Below are positions 26,401 to 38,406 of a stretch of DNA of 64,000 bases, in pieces. Both the position numbers and the translations under genes were made by a program. This stretch comes from Rostratula benghalensis (Eukaryota > Chordata > Aves > Charadriiformes > Rostratulidae). A model generated the notes under the pieces. It was not told the origin of the DNA and made no database searches. It saw only the letters and a program-made list of their open reading frames with translations. Within the stretch, counting starts at the first letter, position 1. The number at the start of each line of letters is the position of its first letter. The stretch is taken from assembly GCA_013399305.1 (NCBI GenBank), contig VXAI01000038.1, positions 5,661,057 through 5,725,056 of the forward strand, read 5' to 3'.

Positions 26401-28619
26401 AAGCAGCATGAGAAGCAGGCCTGCCTACACGCTCCAAGGAAGCGCTTTTAGGAGCTTGTCTTACCAACAAACCATCAAACCCTCTGGTCTAATGCTTTCT
26501 TTTCAACAACTTTTTCCTTCCCAACCTGCACGTGAAGGTGCAAGTTCTGCACCTCCGTTCTCTTCAATGCACCCTGAGAAGCAATTCTTCTTTCCTTTAA
26601 ATGTTCCTCGCCCAGCATCATCTCCTGCAACGGCTGCTGCAGGCACCTTTCCAGCCTCCGGGCTCTTCCCTTGGCACTGACTGACCTCCCTCTTCGCCAC
26701 AGCACAGGGCAAGATGATCCCTTCCCATCAGTGGGCCATGGGGAGGAATAACCCCATTGCTTTCAAGGCACAGTGGCCTGTAGAAGTAGGGGTGGGATGA
26801 GGGGTGGTTATTAGGTGAGCATGGGACCTAAGTAAACACAGAGGGGCTCCAGTGTGTCTGCAGCATCTCACGTTAATGTCTACACCAGGATGTCAAAGGG
26901 TCTGCAGGAAGGTTGCACCCTCTGTCACCTGTGGCTGCTCCACAAAAAGACATCCCCAGCACAGTGCCCTGGGCTGCATTCATCCTCCAGCTGGTTTCTG
27001 CAAGCAGGGAACTGAAACCAGCCCAGCTGCAGTGGTGACACGCATGGGGACAGCCAAGCATGGGACAGACCAGGCTCTTCCCAACACCCTCTGCCCTGCA
27101 ATGGCAGATCTGCCAACACATGGTGTCATTTATGCCACAACCATTTTTATATCATGGTTAGAGGAACCACAGAGACTCCCAAAAATTGGTGCCCAGCCTC
27201 CTGCAGTGGCTCCAGGCCACAGGCCAGGGCAGCCTCGACAGCTTTTATCCATGTGAAACAACAATGCCATCCAGTGGCTGGCGTGTCCACACTCCCCTCA
27301 GCGCGGCACCGCAACCAGCACAGCCTTTGCATGCCTTGGTTTTGGGGTATTTTTTATTTTATTTTTTGGCATACTACCTCATCTCAAAAGAAATACTCTC
27401 CATACTTAACTACGGTCAATCTTCTCCTGAGCCCAAGTGCTCTCCCGCCAGCGCACACACCAAGTGGAGGAGCCCCGTCCCTGCATGACCCCGTCCCCAC
27501 AGGCTGCCCTGCGCCCACACTCTGCCCACTTGCTCACAGGGTGGCAGGGGACACTTGGCACTGCCAACTGTTGCGTTTAGAGTAAATATTCATTTGGAAG
27601 AGAGGCCAGAGTCCAGCTTAATGCTCACCCTCTAATGTGTCCAGCTCTAACACCCACCTCCTTCACGTCTCAGGTTTTTTTAAGACCAAGCAAATGAAGC
27701 TCATTTCAGTGCCTCTCCCTGCCTTGCCAGCTCTCTTTCTCTACCATCTTCCTGCCCTGCTTTGAGCTTTTTCTTACCTTCCCAAAGGCCAAGAATCTCG
27801 GAGGTTTTTCTTGCTGCCAGATGGGTAGATACAAAGCTCTCTCTGCTCTCTGTGGAACATCTTTTGCCTGTGCAACTTGATTTGATACCAGCTGCAGATA
27901 ATTTGGGCCATCATTCACCTCTTCTGATACCACCCACTTTGTGCCAGGATGGCACATCTGCCACTACCATGGATGATGGCAGGCTGTCACCTACTCGTTG
28001 CCACACTTGGAGCAAGTAGAGCTACCAGCACAGAAGTGCTCACTAGCTTCTCCAGCCCTGGTAATAAGGTCCCCATGGTCAGGAGTCTGCTTGTCAACTC
28101 TTCTCTGCTGACTTTTCATTGATATTAAAGCATACTTTGGTAAGCAGCCTGCAAAGGAGGAGACAATAACAATATATCAGAGACAGAAAGTTTGGTGATG
28201 CCTCTGAAATCTCTCCAAACCCTTATCCTGCTCAGATGGATCACGATCATCTCTTTACAACATCGGCCTTGTCCCTGGAGAAGGACTCCAGGGGAGTCCT
28301 CTGGGTTATCCATATAGTTGAGCATCCAATCTCCTCTACAGTTTGCTTCCTTAATTATTTTTAATCTTGACTATTATCATTGTTGTTGTTATTATTACTA
28401 ACGAGTACTTCAAATTCTCAAAGGACACAATATCGTGCACTAATTAGCCAGCCAGATGGTGGCTGCCAAGAAGGCAGCGCAGAAGCTGGTGTTCCCCGGG
28501 CTGCGGTGCATGTCTGTGTCTGTGTCCGTGTCCACCCTCCTGCCCTTGCTTTCTTCAGTCCTGCTGGCACAGTCTTCCCCACTTGGACTGTTCAAACCAT
28601 AATTGCCAGTAGCTGGGGC

Positions 28620-28639
28620 AGTTCATTAGCTAATGAACT
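28620..28639. promoter_or_regulatory. Perfect 20-bp palindrome with paired homeodomain cores
   Basis: The arms AGTTCATTAG and CTAATGAACT are exact reverse complements. The centre CATTAGCTAATG holds two inverted ATTA cores as in dimeric homeodomain sites. The regulatory role is inferred from the motif only. Confidence 0.3.
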
Positions 28640-31163
28640 CAGGTGGCCAGTCAGTGCGCATCCCCTCCTCGGGAGCTGCTCTGGCTGTGCTACACATGCA
28701 GAGCTCTGCTCTTCCCTCATTCTCCCTGACTTTTATTTCTCCAGCCTCTTGTCACATGGATGGTTTTCCTCTGTGAGTTACTCTTCCCCTAACACACCAT
28801 ATCCAACTGGGAACTGGCCTGTGGCCACCATGACAAACCCACACCACAGTCTGGTGTTTGTGTGTGAGCACACAAACAGAAGGACGGGTTAAACAGCCAG
28901 TAAAAGAAGTTGATTAAAGTTAGAAGATGACCTTGGAAAAACTGAGTTACATTTAAACACAGAAAATAAAAAACTTGGAAAATTAATTATTAAAAGTATA
29001 CTAAAGATAATTTAGTTCCTCACAGAAGGCATAAAAACTAATAAATACACTTTGGTGAACAGTCCCTGGGGAAGTGGTGATGTTTGACCCTTCAAGCCAG
29101 GGCAGGGTAGGCACAGAGGTGGCATGGACACCGTGCATGTGTTGGCATCAGTGCTGCTGCTCCCTGGCCTCTGAAAAAGCTCCCACAAAGAGTTCTCCTG
29201 TGTTGTGCTTGCCTGTGCTGGTAGAGGACAGGGCTGGGTAGACCTACACCATATACCTCCCTTATCCACCTAGGCCCTCAGGAGATGCTTTTTGCCAAAC
29301 TGCGATGCCTGCCAAGGCCAGCCTGGCCCCAGAGATTTGGGACGGTGTTGCAGTGTCCCCAGCTGAGGTCTGCAGCTCAGCCTGCCAGGGCAGAAAGCGG
29401 CACATGTCCTTATCTCAGCAGTCCCCACAGGTCAGGCTGCAGCCCAGGGAACCGCTGCCTTTAAAAGAAGCCATGAGAGCATTTTTAGCTGCAATCATCA
29501 TTTCTGCATGGAGCTGGAAGAACTGTGGAGCTTTTTTCCCCAGCAAGGTCTCCTAAGAGTGAGCCTCTAAGTGACTAATAACACGTCAAGCAGAGCACCC
29601 ACTTGCAGTGGCAGAGGGAGCATCATCAGGGGAGTGGGGAGGATTGTCATTTCCCAGGAAATGACTGAGGGCAGCAGTATTTGTCACTAAAGAGCCTTGA
29701 CTGGGCAGCACGGGGCTTTGGGCTTGCCATGATGAGTAAAATAGAGGTGCTTTGATCTGCCTCCTCTCCCTGATGGACTTTCTGATTAAAAGGCAGGAAA
29801 TATCAGACACGAAGTGGAGCAAATTGACTCCGTCCAATTCTTCTCCAGGCAAGGATGAAAAAAGGGCAAAGAGTAGAGCTAGTTCAATAGCAAAACAGCA
29901 ATTGCAGAAAGATTTCCCAATCAGTAGGCTGACTTTGCTGTTTTGTAGGAGATCACAGAGACCAGCAGCTACTGCTACTTCTGTGTATCCAGGACACTAC
30001 AAGAATTTTTCTCAGAGTAATTTTCCTCTTCAGCTTGTTTCATCTTTGTCCTACCTCCTTTTCCATCCCTCCCAAGATCTGACAGCTTCTCCCTTTGGAG
30101 TGGCACTGGTCCCTATGGAAACCAGGATGTGCCAGGAAACCAGTGGAGAGGGGTGATGGCACAACTTTCCCTTTCAGGGATGTACAAGGACACCCCTTCC
30201 CTAACTGCTGCCCGCCTGGGCTGAGCAATGAGCTGGGATCTCCAGAGCTTGTCCAGCCATGGGTTAACCTCTCTGTTTTTTGCACTTGTCTCAGTTGGCA
30301 AGAAGCTCCTGTCATCTCTCTTAATCAGTGCCACAGGACCCTACCATTCCCAGTTACTTCTATATAGCCTGAGCGAAGTGAAGTGATTCTCCCCATGCCT
30401 ATCTTTCCAAAGTAGCCATCTTCCAATTTGTAGCTAAAATTACCAGCTGCTAATTTGTCCAGGCAAATGGTTGTTGAGTGCTCAGGAAACCATCAGGGGA
30501 TATATAACACAAAAGTTGTTACTCTGCCTGCTGGAGAGCAGGCAGGCTCTTTGCACCGTTTACTCCATAGCCACCCCTTGGGGATACCTAAATTGGTCTT
30601 GTCCTCCCTGGACCCACTCGATAGCTGGGAAAAAAGAGGCTCCCTCCAAGGGGTCTGAACTCCCCCCTAAGAGAAACACCTCCATGTCTGGAGAAACACT
30701 TCTGTCTTTATCGGCAGGGCTCAAGAGGATGAATTTCCATTGTGTGTCCAAAATTGGAAGGATGTGGCTGTGCCTCTGACGTCGTTGCAGCCTCAGCTGC
30801 TGCCCAGCCCGATGCCACCGGGACATGGGAAGCAGGAAGATGCTGCCAGCGCCAGCTCCCCCGGTAGAGATGGGGACACATTTCTCAACCTCTCCAGGAA
30901 GCTGCTCTGCTTCTTTAGCCATTAATGTTAATCACTCGTGCAACTGCCCTTATCGCTCCAGGTGCTGCTGAGATAAGAGGTGCCACTCATGCTGTTAATG
31001 TAAATCTGCTCTCCTTTGGAGGAGAGGCTGTTTGTAAGCAAGGAAGAAGACGACTGCTGGGGGCCCAGAGGCTGCTGACAGACAGCTGTCACCCCAGCTT
31101 CTCCAGGACCCCCAGGGGTGACGGGTGGCTGATTAAACTGATGATACGGAGTCATATCATTAT

Positions 31164-31182
31164 AAAAAAAAAAAAAAAAAAA
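31164..31182 (+). repeat. Poly(A) run of 19
   Basis: Nineteen consecutive A residues; no element recognised next to it. Confidence 0.9.
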
Positions 31183-32820
31183 GAACAGAACAAAATATCC
31201 TGTTTTCACAAAAACATCACTGAGAAAAGTCCCATCTCTTAGATTCACTTGGGAAAAAATAAACTGATCACATTCCCAGGCAAATAATAGGGGGGGATTT
31301 TGCATCTCAAAAGCTACTGCCTCTACCCCTTGCTTTACCTGGCCATTGATAATCTGGAAATTCTACCAACAATGTCACTTGCAACGGTGTCTGGTTTGAG
31401 CCCTGGCAGCTCCCTTCAGGGATGTGAATCTCATTGCTTCCAATTTACTGCATGTGGAGTGGGGGAATGGACTCAATGCAAAGAGGATTTGGGTGCTCAG
31501 AGACTTGCCAAGGATGGAGCAGGGAACAGTGTTCTGTGGTCCTATCCCCCTTCCCAGACTCTCACCTTCAGGCTGCACCACCTCTGCAGCCTTCATAGCA
31601 GGGCCCAAACATCAGGAGGGGTTTGGAGACATGGGGGCCAGAGGCTCTTTTCCATGTGACTGTATCAGGAAAAGACCCCAGGCATTGCTGACAAATTATC
31701 ATGGCCCTGTCATGCTGAAAACTCTGCCTCGGGATCCTGAGGTGGAGAGCTGTGGCCTGAAAATGGTGCAGCAGCGTGGGGCCTGGGAGAACACCTACAA
31801 GGTTGGGCACGTATGTGTGTACCTGAGCTGGCAGCGTGCACAGGTGTGGATACCCAGGCACACCAGCCCAGTGAAGGCACCATCCTCTGCCAGAACATCA
31901 CCTGGCTGATTGCACAACAGAAATCACACTCAGCCTTTGGCCTGAAGCCATTGTGGCTGGAAGGAAACTACATCCAGGAGGAAATATCTGCAAAGCAGGC
32001 TATGGTTTATGACAAGAACTTTACAGTCCCCCAGAGCAATCTTCAAAGAGAAAAATAAGCGTGGAAACCACAGACACGTGGAGCACAGGTTAGTAGTAAA
32101 CTTGGTGCATGTAATAAAAACGTGGCACACCTCATGCAACAGTCAGGAGCAGAGAAGACCTGTCCTCCTACCTCTCCCTGTCTTCCCCTTGAGCCCACAG
32201 CTCGAGCAGGGTGACTGTGCCCAAGCCCGGAGGCTCCAGGCCAGGCTGTGCCCCAGCTCTGCACACAGCTTTGGAGACACTTGCCTGCAATCACCACCTG
32301 GTGTTTACAGCTTGCATTTTTCTTTCATATTGCCAGGGCACCATCCGTGATGATACCTCTACACCAGACACTCACACAGCACCCAGGACACTTTGTACTA
32401 GAGGGCAGAGGTGAGCGACACAAAAAGGAAGGGATTTTTATCCAGTGGCACAGGATCCCATGACTTAGATTGGTTTAGACTAGGATCTAAACTGAGGGGT
32501 CCACCCCCCTTACTCAGTGGAAGAACTTGGAAGCTGCCATGAAGATGTCAGAGTAAAACCTTTCTTCTGAGAAACACAAGAAGAAATGTGACACAGCAAA
32601 CCCATAAAGCAATCCAGAGCAGCAAGCTCTTAGATGAAGATGTGGACACCCACACGGCTCAGCCTGACAAGCCCCTGGGGAGTGAGGGAAGAGGGGGAGC
32701 CAGCAGAGTCCCTGGATTGTGCTGAACCCCTCAGGAGCTTTTCACCTGCAGATGGACTGTTAGCCCAAGTCACTGTCTAGTGATTCCTTTGTCACCAGGC
32801 TATCCCCAGTGAGGCTTTAA

Positions 32821-32885
32821 NNNNNNNNNNNNNNNNNNNNNNNNNNNNNNNNNNNNNNNNNNNNNNNNNNNNNNNNNNNNNNNNN
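32821..32885. other. Assembly gap (65 N)
   Basis: A run of N; the right flank is T-rich (TTTTTGTTTGTTTTGTTTTT), suggesting a homopolymer-rich sequence was not resolved. Confidence 0.99.
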
Positions 32886-33263
32886 ATTTTTGTTTGTTTT
32901 GTTTTTTCTTTTTTCAGGAAATCCAGTGCCAATGCGGGCAGCTCACTGCTTTCTCTTTCCAACTCAGTTTTGTCTGCTAGGGAAAGCTTACACGAGTAAA
33001 ATCTATGCACAAGCTGGCATCACACTAACTGCTTTTAGACCTGCAGAAGCAACTTCTTGCCATTATACAAGAGTGTGAGTTTCCAGGAACAGGCGATGGA
33101 AGCAAGGAGCACAGCCCTCCATGCAGCCATCAGTGTCTCCTACGCTTTCTAGAAGGGGAAACAAACACCCATCAACCACGACAACCTTTACTCCTTAAAC
33201 TTCCCCAGAGGGAACATTTCAAAGCATCAAAAGGATTTAAACCTGTCCGGCTGCTGCTGAGGC

Positions 33264-33353
33264 GTAATTAACAGCTGCACAGTCAGCTCCAAGTGCAGCT
33301 GACAAAGCCTTAGCAGCAATCCTCTATTTATCACACTCCTGGGGTATTTATAG
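33264..33353. promoter_or_regulatory. Cluster of TAATTA, E-box and MEF2-like motifs
   Basis: Within 90 bases there are TAATTA (33265-33270), two CAGCTG E-boxes (33272-33277 and 33296-33301) and two MEF2-like AT cores, CTATTTATCA (33324-33333) and TATTTATAG (33345-33353). The combination is common in muscle-type enhancers, but this is motif evidence only. Confidence 0.2.
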
Positions 33354-34781
33354 ATCCACAGCAAGGCAGGGGGGAGACAGAGAAGGAGGATAACAGGTGA
33401 GCTGCTTACCAGGAGGTATAACATTTACTTTCAGCTCCATGATATTTCCTCAGCCCCTGGTGAAGCTTTAGGGGACAGGCACACAAGAGGCCCTGGGGAG
33501 CAGCCTATCGGGGACACAGCAGCAGGTCCTCTTGGGTGGGAGATGTGATGGGTCAGCCCCCAGCTGAGATGCTGAGGTCCTTGGGCTGTTGCAGTTGGGT
33601 GCTGGGAGCAGATGAGTGCCCTGTGCCCTCACCAGGAGCCTTTCATCACTGGGAACTGGCCCACAGTTGACGTGGTCCCTCCCTGCTTTCAGCTGTCTCC
33701 AGCAGGCAATGTCGGTGGTGAGAGGCCAGCCTGAACTCCCATGACACTGCTTATAAGCTGACTTTGGACTGTGTCACTTGTCATTCCTCATCTCTTCTCT
33801 GTGCCACCTCCAACCCAGGGCCCCTTCTTAGAAACTGATATAAAAATAGCAGTGATCCTTGAGCTACCTCGGCAATCTGTGGGGAACAGAGAAACGCCGG
33901 GTCACCAGGACGTTTGACTTGGGGGTTGGAAGGCGATGCTGGAGTGATGGATTGGGTGATTTGGGCAAGCAGCTTACACAAGGACTGCCAGCAAGATCCT
34001 AGTGCTCTGGGCTGGAGAAGAGGAAAGGAGGTTGCCACCTTGGTTCTCCTTTCCCAGGGAAGGCATCTAATAAAGCTGCTGGGTATCTTTTTGGCATTTT
34101 CACAGCTCTCCCAGCTCTGAAAGAAACCACTCACATAAAAAAACCATTTCCCACTGCAGAGGGCTGTGGGAACTACTACTGCTCTGAAAGTAATCTCATC
34201 TGTGCTAGTTTGCACCAGGACATGCCCAGGAATTATCAACGCTTGTTTTATTTCCTGCTGTGGCTTTATGACCCCACTGAGAACATAAATGCATCTAAAG
34301 TCTAACTAAAACAATTTAATTTTCACCATAAACAGTCTTGTGAAGAAAATTATGGCAATACTATGCCAAAGGGGAAGAAAGGTCATAATCCTTGCAGGTA
34401 AAAAGGCTTTTCTTCTCTACTGCCTTATTGGTTCTTTTCTGTTCAGGAACAGAACTGCCCTGTTACTCATTGCTCCATGGCTGATGCAACGTCCCTGGGG
34501 AGTCACCTCACACTGCCATGGCCTACAAGGACCCTTGGGGAGAGGTGCTGCAGCAGCTGAGAGGCACACCTGGGGCACACCAAGCTCTGGGCTGTCCACC
34601 CAGTCCTGCAGGCCTTGTACCAGTCTCTCAGTCAGTCCAGCTTCACCTGACACTTACAACCTCACTCCAAGGACCCACAAGCAGCCAGGCATACTACGCT
34701 CTTTAAGCTGTTTGAATCAGTCTCTTAACCACAAGAAGATATTTTCCTGAGCAGAGCCATCAGTTTTCCTTTTCCATACAT
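33354..34781. other. Intergenic stretch downstream of the SLC26A2-like gene
   Basis: I see only short frames here, including 152 codons on minus at 33781-34239 with no recognisable product, and no repeat. Confidence 0.5.
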
Positions 34782-36810
34782 TTTATTTACAAGAGTCTCC
34801 TGTCCCTGGACTCTGGAGTGGCTGCCAAAGCTAGAGTTCCCTTGAGCACAATATCCTTGGTGCCACGTTCCTCACATAAGGCCAGGGGACTAGTTACATA
34901 TTAAATATGCAACACCAAAGGTGTTTTTACAGATGGAGTCCAAGGAAGAAAAAGCTATTCTGGTACTTGGCAATGGCACACAGCCTCACAGCTCAGAGCA
35001 AGGACTCACCCCTGGGATGCAGAAGCAGAGCCAGCAGGATGCTGCCTGTCCTGGTCCAGCAGAGAGGACAGGTCCTCGTGTCTGCTTTTGGAGCTGGGTC
35101 AGCTCCAGCAGTGCTGCAGGCAGAATGCAGCCCTACCCAACAGCTATGGGTGGCAGCACCATCTCTCTAGCTGCAATCAAAATCCAACCATCACATTTGA
35201 AAAACAGCACAAACTCTGCAAACACTGGGAGAAATGTGGCTGTTAAAATCTATGGCACAGGTGTTCCTGATTTACAGTTTATGAAGAGCAGCTGGTGAGC
35301 TCAGACACCTTTTCTGGGGAGGAAGTCTGTAATTTCAGCCATATAAGTCATGACAACCCTAGTCTGTAAATAACAGCAGGGAAAAGTGCCTCTTCTCCCT
35401 TGCAGCAGGATGTTCTGAGACACACATGGTGCCTGAGCGACAGCTATCAGTGGAACAAACTCCTAGCAGTTTTCTAAAACTTCATTGTTTGTTTTTAAGG
35501 GAAGTGATTTGCTGTTGCTGGGTTGGTTGCTGCTGTTTTGTGGCCACTGAGGGGGCTGTTAAACTCTGCTGCAGGGTGTTTGGAAAATAAATGAGCCTCT
35601 GCAATCCATTTCCCGTGATAACTCAGAGTGGCTGTGGGGGAAGAGAAGGGCAGTCCAAAATAAAGGTGGCAAAAGATGAATATACAGGGGAGCAAGTGGG
35701 ACTATAGTGGTTCTTGGCCCCAGTGCTGTACATCTCAGGAGGCAGGTGAGTGGCCTTGCTGTCTGGCACCCAAAGATGCCTTGGGGTGTGTATCTCTCCA
35801 CAATGCAATTTTCAAGAGACTCTGCAACCTTCCCTAGTTATTCTGCTTTGGGCCATTATACAGACACCAGAGTTGCACATAGAAGGAACCTTCACATAAC
35901 AAACTCCGGTTGCATTTGTGAACCTTTGTGATGGCTCCAAGCCAGCTGCAGCTCCTTTCCTGTCTGGGAGTGTGCATCTTGAGCTGCACAGCACAGGGGC
36001 TCTGCTTACCTTCATGCCTGGGCTCCGAGGCTGGGGCTGTGCCTCCCCATGGGGAGGTGGGAAGCATCACCAGGGCTCCTCGGAGGAGCAGATGGCAGAC
36101 CTCACCTACAGCTCCTCTCTCCTTTGCCTTTGTGTCTTGTCTTCTCCCTCCCTTCCCTTAAAAAGCAATCAGATGGTGGTAAAAGCCAGGTTGTGGTGGG
36201 GAATGGGATTTTCAGGTGTAAAACGTGGGATGCTCACAGACCTCTGGGGACAAACCCCTGCAAAGCCTCCTCCTGTGACTGCCATTGCAGCAGTGATACC
36301 TGTTGCTTCCCCACCGACTGCAGCAGTGACAGGGTTGTGCCATGCTGCTGGCCCTTATGGCCAGTGCTGGGCCCTTCCGAATGTCAGTGAGGGACACTGC
36401 TTCATCCCAGAGGTGGCCTTGGCTCACCTCCTGCTTTTCCACACCCTGGCAGCCGAGTGGTGTCCTGATGGAGGAGGGTTTGCTCCCAGGGGCTCCCCAA
36501 GCCTCAGCAAAGGCACCTTCTGATCCAGCCCCAACCCAACCAGCCCTGCCTGGGACTGGGATGCAGCACTTGGGCTTGAAAGCAGAGGATTCTGACACAC
36601 TCTCCTCCCTCCCTCCTTCTCTCCCACCGGATCCGCGCCCTCCCCGGGGGACCTGTCCCGGTGCCCGGGACAGATCCCCCTTGGAGGGCACGGAGCCCCG
36701 GGAACTGGAAGCGCTGGGTCGGTCTGTTCATCGCGGCTCACTCGTGCCCCCCAGTGCCCAGGAGAGCCCTGTCCCATTAGAAATCGTCCCTCGCACACAG
36801 GGCTAGGAAG
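34782..36810 (-). other. Probable 3' UTR of the SLC26A2-like gene
   Basis: The first minus-strand AATAAA downstream of the stop is at 34787-34782, giving a 3' UTR of about 2 kb if used. The stop-proximal part (36600-36760) is GC-rich and holds a large hairpin (36629-36697). Plus-strand open frames here, including one of about 200 codons at 35918-36523, show no recognisable protein and are read as chance. Confidence 0.4.
36629..36697 (-). repeat. 69-nt inverted repeat / RNA hairpin in the 3' UTR of the SLC26A2-like gene
   Basis: The arms 36629-36661 and 36665-36697 are complementary at 28 of 33 positions with no gaps around a 3-base loop (36662-36664). The loop-proximal nine pairs are perfect (CTGTCCCGG with CCGGGACAG). 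Two of the five mismatches are C-A on the plus strand and so become G-U wobbles in minus-strand RNA, giving 30 of 33 paired. It begins about 113 nt after the stop codon. It could be a structured UTR element or a precursor-like hairpin; function unknown. Confidence 0.8.
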
Positions 36811-38406
36811 CTAAGACACCTGGAAGTTCAAGTCTTCGGGATCTGGGAGAGCATCCTTGTTCTCCTTGCTCTCCTCCCGCTGCGCATGGTACCACCGCTC
36901 AGCAAACAGCACTGCATGGTGGACGCTGTGGAAAGCCAACTGACCACCACTGTCTGTCCCACCGGCCCAGCCTCCCTCCCGGAGCCGGTGGCGGAGGGAA
37001 GGGTTGCAGTTGGCCAGGAGCACCTGGACACCGACCTCCTTATAGTCATGCTGTGTCTCCTTTAGCACAGAGAGACCCGCAGTATCTATGAACTGCATTG
37101 CCCCACAGTCAAGGATTAAGGTGTGCATATCTATGGAAGGAGAACAGGCATCTGCTGGAGGCTTCTCAGCCCTTTTCTGGGCCTGTTTCAGGCAGCCACA
37201 CCTGATGCCAAAAAAGCCCTTGCTGTTGCCTGTGTCTGCGTTTGCCTGGGCCTCCCCTCTTTGGTGCTCAGCAGCCAGCAGGATAGGATTTACCCCAGTT
37301 TTCTGGTAGAGAACAGCCTTGAAATAGTCCTTGTTGGCATAGTAGAGGGATGACTCAAAGCGGAAGATTTTGATGTTTGTGATACTGCTGAGCTGCTTGT
37401 AAGTGGACTGGTCCTCATAGATTTCTGTGTTGCTGACTTTGCCCAGGAGCGTGGCCCTGGGTCTCTGCGTGCGGAAGATGATACAGAACAGAGCAAAACA
37501 GACACCCACGAGAAGCCCAATCTCTGTGGTGATCAGTGTGGAGGACAGCATGGTTGTCCACCACACCACCGTGTCCAGCTTGCTGAGCTGCCACATGTGG
37601 GGAGTCTCAAAGAACTTCCTCAGCCCCCCCCTCAGGTTGGCAATGGTGACCACCCCCAGGATGGAGGTCTGCAGCGAGTAGAATAGTGGGGCGATCCACA
37701 GCAGCACCAGCAGCAGCACCAGGGAGGTGACCAGGCCAGAGACCTGGGTCTGGGTCCCTGTGGACTCCTTCAGCAGAGTCTTGCTCAGGGCTGCAGAGCT
37801 GGCAAAGCAGTAGAAGAAAGAAGGGACCAGGTTGCAGGTGCCAATGGCAATCATCTCTTGGTTGGCATGGACAGCGTAGCCATGCTTTTTGCCAAAGATT
37901 TCTGCCAGGGAGACAGTCATGGCAAAACCAATGACAGCGATGGGCAGAGCATCAACTGCCAGGCTGGAAAACAGCTTTATATCTGGGAGAGTGGGTTTCC
38001 TGAAGCCAGTGGGGATCTCCCCACAAACAGCAGACTTGTATCGCTCTTCAAAGTTAAAGTAGTAAGATATTACTGTGGCTACAATGACCACCAGTAGCTC
38101 TATGGGGAACGGGGCCTTCATCTTCTCCTTATACCGGTCATTGATCTCTTTGACAGGCACGATGATGGCCAAAGCAACCAGGCTAGTGACCAGGTCACAG
38201 ACGTTGGTGTTCTGGATGTATCTGAAAAGGTCAACCCATGTCAGGATGAAAGAGCCCACCCCTTCATGACGAGGGATTTTCAGTCCCAGGAGATACTTCA
38301 TCTGGGAGGTGATAATGGTGAGGCTGGAGCCAGTCACAAAGCCACTGAGGAGAGGTTCTGACAGGTAGACAGCCACAAAGCCCAGCTGTAAAACCCCCAG
38401 CAGGAT
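36811..38406 (-). CDS. SLC26A2-like second coding exon (codons 207-737)
   Basis: The acceptor TTGCTTTTCAG precedes ATC CTG CTG (I-L-L-G-V-L-Q), which aligns with V-A-M-G-F-F-Q of SLC26A2. Membrane-domain landmarks include TVSLAEIFGKKHGYAVHANQE, with the conserved glutamate. The STAS domain starts near residue 545 (NIKIFRFESSLYYANKD) and holds FIDTAGLS near 645-652 and LLANCNPSLRHRL near 669-681. The loop between the first STAS strands (about residues 586-632) is longer than in SLC26A2 and Cys/Lys-rich (GIRCGCLKQAQKR). The C-terminus is acidic and ends FQVS. The stop is TAG at 36813-36811. Confidence 0.93.
   Translation of the reverse strand: MLLGVLQLGFVAVYLSEPLLSGFVTGSSLTIITSQMKYLLGLKIPRHEGVGSFILTWVDLFRYIQNTNVCDLVTSLVALAIIVPVKEINDRYKEKMKAPFPIELLVVIVATVISYYFNFEERYKSAVCGEIPTGFRKPTLPDIKLFSSLAVDALPIAVIGFAMTVSLAEIFGKKHGYAVHANQEMIAIGTCNLVPSFFYCFASSAALSKTLLKESTGTQTQVSGLVTSLVLLLVLLWIAPLFYSLQTSILGVVTIANLRGGLRKFFETPHMWQLSKLDTVVWWTTMLSSTLITTEIGLLVGVCFALFCIIFRTQRPRATLLGKVSNTEIYEDQSTYKQLSSITNIKIFRFESSLYYANKDYFKAVLYQKTGVNPILLAAEHQRGEAQANADTGNSKGFFGIRCGCLKQAQKRAEKPPADACSPSIDMHTLILDCGAMQFIDTAGLSVLKETQHDYKEVGVQVLLANCNPSLRHRLREGGWAGGTDSGGQLAFHSVHHAVLFAERWYHAQREESKENKDALPDPEDLNFQVS

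Larger units (their letters stand above)
17441..33263. other. Intergenic stretch, no gene recognised
   Basis: No recognisable coding exons on either strand. An AT-rich block at about 22880-23180 includes homeodomain-like ATTA cores and a TATATAAAG at 23175-23183. A GATA / E-box / GTTAAT cluster lies at 30927-31000, and a perfect palindrome at 28620-28639. Long-range regulatory DNA is possible but unproven. Confidence 0.55.
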
